NCBI GenBank assembly: GCA_036852015.1
Contig: JAANDG010000081.1
Location: 248,001-312,000, forward strand
DNA: 64,000 bases
Origin: Pelodera strongyloides
Taxonomy: Eukaryota > Nematoda > Chromadorea > Rhabditida > Rhabditidae
Reading direction: 5' to 3'
Shown here: one piece after another, positions 57,322 to 64,000 of the stretch
Layout: each line of letters starts with the position of its first letter
Position numbering within the stretch: position 1 is the first letter of the stretch
The notes under the pieces: model-generated
Database searches by the model: none
What the model was told of the DNA's origin: nothing
What the model saw: only the letters and a program-made list of their open reading frames with translations
Translations under genes and position numbers: made by a program

Positions 57322-60300
57322 GTCCCAATCCGACTCGTTTGATGTCGATTCATCTGAAAATGGTCAAAATCTAATTGTCCAAAGCGAATTCTGTTAAAGC
57401 GAATTCGCAAAGCTGCACTATCACACTTGGTTGTGAGCTATCTTATTTCGTGATGTGTTAATTGAATATACTCAATAAACTCTAACAAAGATAAGCGAAA
57501 CACCCCATCTGCCCACCATCAATATATGAAACGAATGAGTTCTCATGCTTTATCGGTATATGGTCTATTTACTCCATGCGTACTTGTGTTAAAGCGAATA
57601 CGGCCGGTTTTGAAACCTCGAAGGTCAGTTAAAATAAACATTTAGAATAAAAAACGAGCTTCTGAATCGCGTTTCAAAACTTGGTATTTCCTTTAACGAC
57701 AGTTCCTCTAGCCTCTAATCCGCCGCCTGTGTGATATAAACCAAAGCCAAAACCAGGCCTAACCTCTTTAAAGCTAACCAAGCAGGCCAAAACCTTCGGA
57801 AGGCTTCTGAATTACTTTCTGCCACCTACCGTCACTCTCGCTATCGCTTTGGTACTTCCTCCGAAGGTCTAATTGCTTCTGAATCGACTCCATTATACCA
57901 GTTCCTCCGTTTTCTGAGGCCGGACTCCTCTCAGCTGGGGTCACCGGACGAAGGGAATCCTTTTGATGACTGCGAATTGACTAAATCATCTTATTTAAAT
58001 TTTCATGTTTATGTTCCTTTCTCCATCCCTTCCCAAATATTTCACAAGAGCATGCAAGACAGTTAAGTTAATACTGATGCCGTATTCACACACACAAGGA
58101 GCCCTAGGTAGGGTTCCCTGCCTGTTGGTGAATACCGCCTCTGCACTGTAGCAATCGATTATGCTATTACATCCACGGTCGCCTCTTTTGCAATGCATGA
58201 AAAACCCACAGAAAATTAAGTAAACGTATCTTATTTGCGTATGCGAATGAACTTTCGAACGTACACGTACATAATTCCAAATACGAATTTTGGTACACAA
58301 TTCAAACTAACCGCCAATAGGTCGCCTCGATCAGCTGACGGTGATGGCAAGTTGGTGGGCCGCGTTGCAGATGTGGGAGGAGCAAGACGAGATGTATCTG
58401 CTGGAGGAGGGGGCGGTGCTGAAGTAGGAGCACCCAACGTGGGTGGAGGAGGGGGCGGAGCTGGAGGAGGTGGAGCTCCAGAACTACCGGGTGGTAAAGG
58501 AGGAGGAGCCGGGGCGGCCTTGGAGACAGGCGGCACACCGAATGATGGGTGCGGAGCTATAGGCGGAGGTGGGGGCGGTGCCGATTTGATGGGCGGAGCT
58601 TGTGAATGCTGAAAATATACATTTACTAGTAATACTTGAGGACGTCACATAAATAAAAGGTCAAAGTCAGGATAGCACTCACCTTCGGTCTCACGTTGGG
58701 CATGGCAACTGGTACGGGAGCTCGTCGTTCACTAAATTTTAAAAATAAACGAGTCGTCGACAGAATGGTCTCCATAAAGAAATAATCAGAGACATTTTTC
58801 GTCGTCACTCTATTATACCCTCTCTCTAATTTACTGTTTCTCTCTCCTTCTCTCTCTCTCTCTCTCGTTCTCTTCTTCCTCTCTCACCATACCGACCCTC
58901 TCTTCAGATCCGCTGGCGTAAATGAAGTAGACCGTGAAGGTGGCGGGGGAGGGACCTCATCCCCCACCACCCTGCTTGACGTCACTGTCAAAGTGGTTCT
59001 CGATTGGAAGTCGAAAGAACACGGCACTGGTGTAGAGTCCAGACGAGCAGTCGGTGAGTTGGCGGTCTGCAAATATACAATGTTATATATTACCCTGTGG
59101 CATTTAAACAGCGGGGCCTAGCTCGAAGTCCATGATTACATACACAGTTTTGATAACTACTTGGTTCTTTAAAGCGAAATACCGACCGGTTTTTGAAACG
59201 CATCGTGGACAACTGCATTCTTATGTATTTATGCGAAGTGGGGTCTAATTGGGGTGTATTTTTTTTAGCTAAATTGTGCTCATTGCAGATGACGCATACG
59301 AATAACCGGCCGCTATTTCGCTTTAATCGTACCTTGAGCGAATTATTGTGTTTGATAGCAGCAGGCGTTTTCCTTCCGTGGCCAGCAGGGTAAAGACGTC
59401 TAAATACATATAATATTTGCCAAGCATCTGATATTTCGTGAGCTAAAACATCAAGATAAAGGACACCGCGTGGTTTCAACCGAATCCTCGGAATTGTGCA
59501 GGCTTGCCAATTGTGAGCATGGCAGCATATCAAAGTATGTCTCAGCTGACCCTTTAAAATTGTAAAAAGTAAGTGAAGTACAACTTACATGCTGTTCCTG
59601 GCTTCTGTCAGGGAGCTTGTTCCAGGTGACCTAAAGTTATTTTGATATAGAACCTTTAAAGCGAAATACCGGCCGGTTTTTGAAGCACATCGAGTTCACC
59701 AGCATTCTTATGCAGCTCATTGCTTATGCAAATAAAAATAAATTAGAATGAAAAATCGAGCTAAATTCGAGTAACTTAGCATAACTACGTACGACTTCAG
59801 TTACCCATGATGCGTTTCAAAAACTGGCTGGTATTTCTCTTTCAATGGAAACTTCGAATTTGAAGAAAGCAATTATGACATAAAGATAAAGATAAAGATA
59901 AAGTCATAAAGTGAAGCGGGTTATATCAACTGAATCCGCGGAAACGGTGCACCTGGGTCCAGCTCAGAGGCTGGACATACTGGCCATTTAAATTTCCCGG
60001 TGGCCGATCTGCTCGGGAAGTCGATTTATCTCCGCTGGTTTTACCCAGATACCAAATTTTACACCTTTGGTGGGGTGAGGGGGTTCCGGACCTGGATCAA
60101 ACCAGCAACCGGTGGCGTGAGCAAGGGCCTTGCCACTTGACCACGCCCCCCTTCGAATAGGATAAGCGAATAAATACAGTACCTATTTCTGGGAACATTG
60201 GTGGAGAAAGTTGGTTCAGGATCCTCCTCTTTATCCCAGGCACTTAACGGATCTAAATTTATTTTGAATTCAATAATGTTATGGTTGATTGTTAGTTGTC

Positions 60301-63300
60301 TACGTTGGTCGGCCCCTTGATTGGTTCTCTGTTACACTATGTCTTCTCAGCGGAATCTCGGTCTTCTCAGCGGAATCGAACCCTGACCACTTCCCCGAAA
60401 GACAAAACAGCAATCCACTAGGCCGCGTGGTCAATTTATAGTTTGCACACACCTTCTCGTTCGGTTATTGCGGGCAGGGAAGGCTGCGCTGGAGCTGGGT
60501 CTCGCACAACACTTTTTGGCTGGAAATTGAAAAGGTAAATTGGTAAAGCTTGAATGTTGGTAATCAGATAGCTTAGCCATTTTCTCATCGCAATTGCAAT
60601 GAGTCATGAAATATATGAAGGAAGACAAAACAAGAAGACACTCTTGGAAACTAAGCATACAAAAAAAACTCAAAGTAAACAAACCCTCATGCTTTTCCGA
60701 ATATCGTCACCTCGCTCAAGAACATTTCGCACCAACACTTTTAGCTCCTTTTTATTTTCCAAATCAACCTGAAGTACATCTTTAGGATTTTTTTCAATAC
60801 AGTCAGAAGTCACAATATCGTACCCTGTAGGGGAGGGTGTTATAGAAGAAGGGTACTGTAACTCGAAAGGCAAGTATCCCATAAATAACCATTTTCGCTC
60901 TTGACACAAACCTTGTACGTTTCTGCCAATTCTTTCACAGTCTCTTTGTCTGTAGTGTTTAATTCGTCGAAGCCAACGTGTTTGATGTGGCTGCAAACAG
61001 GCCGTTTCAATTATGAAAATGTTATGTAAATGCATTGTTTATCACAATTATTGTTATGTGTACCGTTAGAGGTGTAGCTCTCTCTTCTAAAACGTAGTTG
61101 GTTAGGAAAATTGTAAACACAATATATCCGCACGAGGCACGAGTAATGCATCTTGTTTTGAAAAAAATAATTTATGGTATCATACTTGAATAACTCATGT
61201 AAGTCGTCCATTTAGCGATACTGCAAAAATACCTACCGAAAATCGCTTGGATTACTGATATCTATTTTCGTCCGGTCTTTTTTCGACTTCTTTGGTTTCA
61301 TTGCTTTACGGAGTGTTCCAAAAAAGGCTGAAATTGTCTTGAAATAGAAAAAGGTCGATCACATGGCAGAAAATCGACTGAATTTGCTTTTTCTTAGAGT
61401 TAACGGGAATGGTTTCAGCAATGTTAGTGTGATCGAAACCCTAACACCGAAAATTGTTACCCTAACACCGAAAATTCATAGAGTCTTCCATTTTTCGCTG
61501 AGAACCACTGAGAAACTACTCTATTCGACTAAGAATCGTTGTCACTACCTTATTAGTCACATACAATTTACACGGTATTTGGCCGTCGGCATCAGAAGCA
61601 ATGACAGCAGCTACAGTAACAGTGACGGTGACAATGACAATGACAAATATACTCACAGTGTTTCTCTTTTTTCTTATCAATTGTTTCCGGACCAACAATG
61701 CCCATAGCGGACGGTTCACTTGTGAGTGAGGTTGTCTGCGAAAATAAATAGATTACAATATAATATGAGTCTTTGCCCTGTGTTTGGACGTAGATACCTA
61801 TATGCGAGGTTTTTTTACAAACCAAGTTACAATTGGTTAGTGACACACATGTTATGATAAGTTATGACCTATGGGCACTTCGACACTTTAATTTTATTTG
61901 AACATTTGAATGTTGATTACATAAGGCATGTGTATGTATAATGGGAGAAGGGTAGCTTTCCGTATTAGTGAAAATGTCACCTTTCAGGACGGTTTCCCGG
62001 TTTCTGTAGCATATCAAAGTTACGTAACTTTTAACGTAAGTGTTAATCTTCTGGATCCCAATTTTACAATATTACATCACGCTAAATGAAATGTTCTAAC
62101 CGGTGGAATGGGTGCAATCCTGTTCGTCTTTCCCACATCAACAGCGTTTTCTTTTCGCATTACTGAGGCTCGGCCTGAATTTTGTTTGCGGTTTAATTTA
62201 ATTTAATTAATAAACAATGGGAAAAAAGAATTTGGAAAGGAAAAATAACCGACGATTTCTCTGCTGTTCTGCTGTGTTCATAAACGATTGCGCTTCATTT
62301 GGTTCGGCGAAATTGAATCCGATCACTTCTGAGGTTTCTGTTTCTATTGTAACCAAATGTGAATGTTCCTTCAGTGGGTAGAAGGACTTTGGAATTCTGA
62401 AAAAAAAAGTAAATTAATTTTCACGCCTCTTTTCGTAAAATTATTGCGCAGAAAAAGGGGGACTTCAGAAAAATAGAATACAGCGAAAAAACGTGCTACC
62501 CAGCTTCGTAGAGTTATCCCACGGAACGGTCCTCGGCGAGCTACCGTAGCCATACACAATTTGTGGAAAAGTAAAAAAGATAGTCGTGTGTGCTTTGTGC
62601 AAGAAGTAACACAGTAAGAGTTATCTTGAATTTTTAGACATCGCTATATTCAAAGTAAAATACAAAAATACCCATGGAATTCACGGGATACGATACTGAT
62701 ACTAAAACAAAGAGGACTATAAAATAATTTAAGGAATCCATTTTATTTAGAAGTAAAATTAGCACGCGTTCTCCTAGAATTTAAAGAAAAACCGCAAACA
62801 AAAGTAAGAGAAACCCCCTAGTATTTGCTCATCTATTTACGCACTGCGCGTAACATTATACTCGTGTGAAAAGTCTGAGTTTTTTGAAACTCGCACATAA
62901 AGCATCACAATTCTTTCTCAAAGGATAAACGTGTTGTTTTCAACTTCTTTATTCTAATCAATAAAGCATAGGTCTGGTTCTTTTGAACCACCTAACTGAG
63001 CTTTGTATTGGGGGTATTGTAATTGGAGGTATTGCGCTAGATGTAGGATACGCTACATCAATTCGGATAGAGGTAAGATTACACCTCTTCCCGAATTTGA
63101 ACCCAGCACATGTTATCTGTGAATCAAACGCTTTAACCACTAGGCCACGACTCACATGACATTTTTCCACAATTCTCTGGCTCGTTCGCCTTCAATGGGC
63201 TCCACTAATCGAAGTGAAACTTCTTTGATATTGTAGTCACGATACCATAGAAGAACGCCAGTCTGCAATAATTAGATGACGAAATGTTGGACACTAGTCG

Positions 63301-63922
63301 GGCACTTGTTGGCCAAGACAAACTCGGCTTCCTTCAATTATTTGAAATTGCTGGCTTGTGCAGTATGGTATTTGTAACAGAGTAACTAAGTTATCTACGT
63401 GGCTTGCATTATGTTTGATGAGGTTTAGAGAGGTAGTCTTCATCTTCGGTCAAGCAATCAACACAATAAATCCGTTTTACTAATAATTATTTTGGTCGAA
63501 TGTATACCTTGAAATATATCCATGAGTTGCTGGATTCTCTTAACAGTTGTATGATGCCAGATTCAACACACTGAAATAATATAACTTCGCTCAAAAAGGA
63601 ACTACATTTAGCCATAGAGCATCTCTGTGGAGCAGCATGAAAATGAACAAAAAAAAATCGTATTCAGATGCGAAGTATCTGAATTACTTGTAGTGCCGGC
63701 GCAAAAATCAGGGAAAAGCGCGGGGTGAAATGTATATAACAAATGTTTATGTACAGTACCTGTACATTATCCCCAATATACTTTTCAATGCTGTGTTTTT
63801 CCTCGGCATTCAGTTGGACGCTGATTTTGTGCTCACGCCTGAAAGAGATTCGCTTATTTCTTCCACAAAAATGACTTACAAAACTCGGAAATGAACTGGC
63901 TTGCCCTTTTGCACGCCTATGC
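57316..63922 (-). CDS. wsp-1: WASP/N-WASP homologue, 19 exons seen, 5' end outside window
   Basis: Exons, 5' to 3': 63922-63880 (tentative), 63838-63760, 63570-63508, 63262-63156, 62396-62254, 62174-62101, 61735-61657, 61327-61237, 60990-60912, 60855-60685, 60519-60453, 60252-60183, 59630-59589, 59399-59333, 59066-58888, 58731-58683, 58608-58312, 57980-57830, 57353-57316. Phases match throughout, giving 628 residues. Domains: WH1/EVH1 (about 15-145; GFNFAEPNEAQSF matches its end), CRIB (219-232, ISNPSDFRHIKHVG) for Cdc42 binding, a polyproline region (about 468-545), one WH2 (about 559-584, RGDLLASIR), a central helix (GTGIMESIQKQLDLRRK) and an acidic tail ending SDWDD. The set defines a WASP that activates Arp2/3 and actin branching. 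The donor after 62254 (GTCGGT) is unusual but phase requires it. Introns hold MITEs and tRNA-like sequences. Confidence 0.93.
57589..57696. mobile_element. MITE, family 1 (short, WASP intron)
   Basis: TTAAAGCGAATACGGCCGG at the left and TTGGTATTTCCTTTAA at the right, 108 bp, in the last intron. Confidence 0.75.
58078..58150. mobile_element. Short foldback element in WASP intron
   Basis: GCCGTATTCACACACACAAGG and TGTTGGTGAATACCGC are inverted, around GGAGCCCTAGGTAGGGTTCC. Related to the element in ILK intron 2 (6111-6280). Confidence 0.5.
58801..58887. repeat. CT microsatellite abutting a WASP splice donor
   Basis: On the minus strand the donor after exon 58888-59066 reads GTGAGAGAGGAAG and continues into GA repeat. 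Confidence 0.85.
59169..59326. mobile_element. MITE, family 1 (6 bp from a splice donor)
   Basis: TTAAAGCGAAATACCGACCGG at the left and CCGGCCGCTATTTCGCTTTAA at the right. The right end is 6 bp from exon 59333-59399, immediately after the donor GTACGA on the minus strand. Confidence 0.9.
59656..59845. mobile_element. MITE, family 1 (WASP intron)
   Basis: TTAAAGCGAAATACCGGCCGG at the left and GGCTGGTATTTCTCTTTCAA at the right, inverted interior. Confidence 0.88.
60040..60152 (-). repeat. tRNA-derived sequence (SINE-like) in WASP intron
   Basis: On the minus strand: GGCGTGGTCAAGTGGCAAGG (A-box-like) followed about 40 bp later by GGTTTGATCCAGG (B-box-like). It does not fold into a clean cloverleaf by eye, so it is more likely a SINE head than a working tRNA. 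Confidence 0.5.
60361..60428 (-). repeat. tRNA-derived sequence (SINE-like) in WASP intron
   Basis: On the minus strand: CACGCGGCCTAGTGGATTGC (A box) and GGGTTCGATTCCGC (B box) at tRNA-like spacing. Candidate SINE or tRNA pseudogene. Confidence 0.55.
63084..63155 (-). repeat. tRNA-derived sequence at a WASP splice donor
   Basis: On the minus strand, directly after the exon ending at 63156: GTGAGTCGTGGCCTAGTGG, TTAAAGCG and, about 35 bp later, GGGTTCAAATTCGGG. The A- and B-box words fit a Pol III promoter; the SINE head begins within the splice donor. Confidence 0.55.
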
Positions 63923-64000
63923 CTACATACATGGTAAACTAACTACTGTGTAATTTTAACTACTGTATGCTAATATTTCGGCGAACATGGCAAAACATTA

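Noticed and set aside
58302..58538. Leu/His/Pro ORF on the minus strand
   Set aside because: Shifted frame of the WASP polyproline exon.
58235..58612. Gly-rich ORF on the plus strand
   Set aside because: It is the antisense shadow of the polyproline exon of WASP, whose exon has matching phases on both sides.
1..64000. CRISPR arrays, operons with ribosome binding sites, phage or plasmid genes
   Set aside because: The window is intron-containing eukaryotic DNA. Repeats seen are transposon-like or microsatellite, with no regular spacer structure.
1..64000. Spliced-leader or rRNA genes
   Set aside because: I found no stretch resembling a nematode spliced leader or ribosomal RNA.

Overview
The window is AT-rich nuclear DNA from an animal, almost certainly a nematode and probably of the rhabditid line. 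The evidence is an interstitial run of the nematode telomere unit TTAGGC (12463-12491), introns ending in TTTTCAG or TTTAG, and an integrin-linked kinase whose protein reads close to C. elegans PAT-4. There is no bacterial, viral or organellar gene content. I reconstructed the genes by hand from exon frames, splice sites and phase continuity; the species cannot be named from the sequence alone.

Layout. (1) 1-5170: no gene, with one decayed MITE, a tandem GGTAGGTACC cluster and a TCCGAG-rich patch. (2) 5421-10546, plus strand: complete 13-exon integrin-linked pseudokinase (pat-4/ILK). (3) 13254-24587, minus strand: a 16-exon NR4A-type nuclear receptor (nhr-6-like) with long 5' introns, plus two further likely coding exons at 25107-25199 and 26165-26270 that suggest a second promoter. 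(4) About 26.3-43.4 kb: a gene-poor stretch with foldback elements, simple repeats and one doubtful ORF. (5) 43446-51046, minus strand: a 22-exon membrane-anchored carboxylesterase/cholinesterase-like enzyme with an intact catalytic triad. (6) 54480-55369, minus strand: a tentative three-exon, 106-residue gene of unknown function, next to two nested foldback elements. (7) 57316 to beyond 63922, minus strand: a WASP/N-WASP homologue (wsp-1-like) whose 5' end lies outside the window.

The genes do not form one pathway or operon. ILK and WASP both act on actin and adhesion, but they lie far apart and on opposite strands. The NR4A receptor and the esterase are independent genes.

The most distinctive feature is the load of small non-autonomous elements ending in TTAA.. 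/ ..TTAA. One 100-190 bp family, with terminal inverted repeats around the palindrome ACCGGCCGGT, has about 19 copies here, many in introns and some within 6-14 bp of a splice site. Related long hairpins share its outer bases but have different interiors. Other points worth checking are a 30-nt intron (or in-frame stop) in the esterase, alternative first exons of the NR4A gene, tRNA-derived sequences in WASP introns, and a tandem duplication across the WASP stop codon and 3' UTR.
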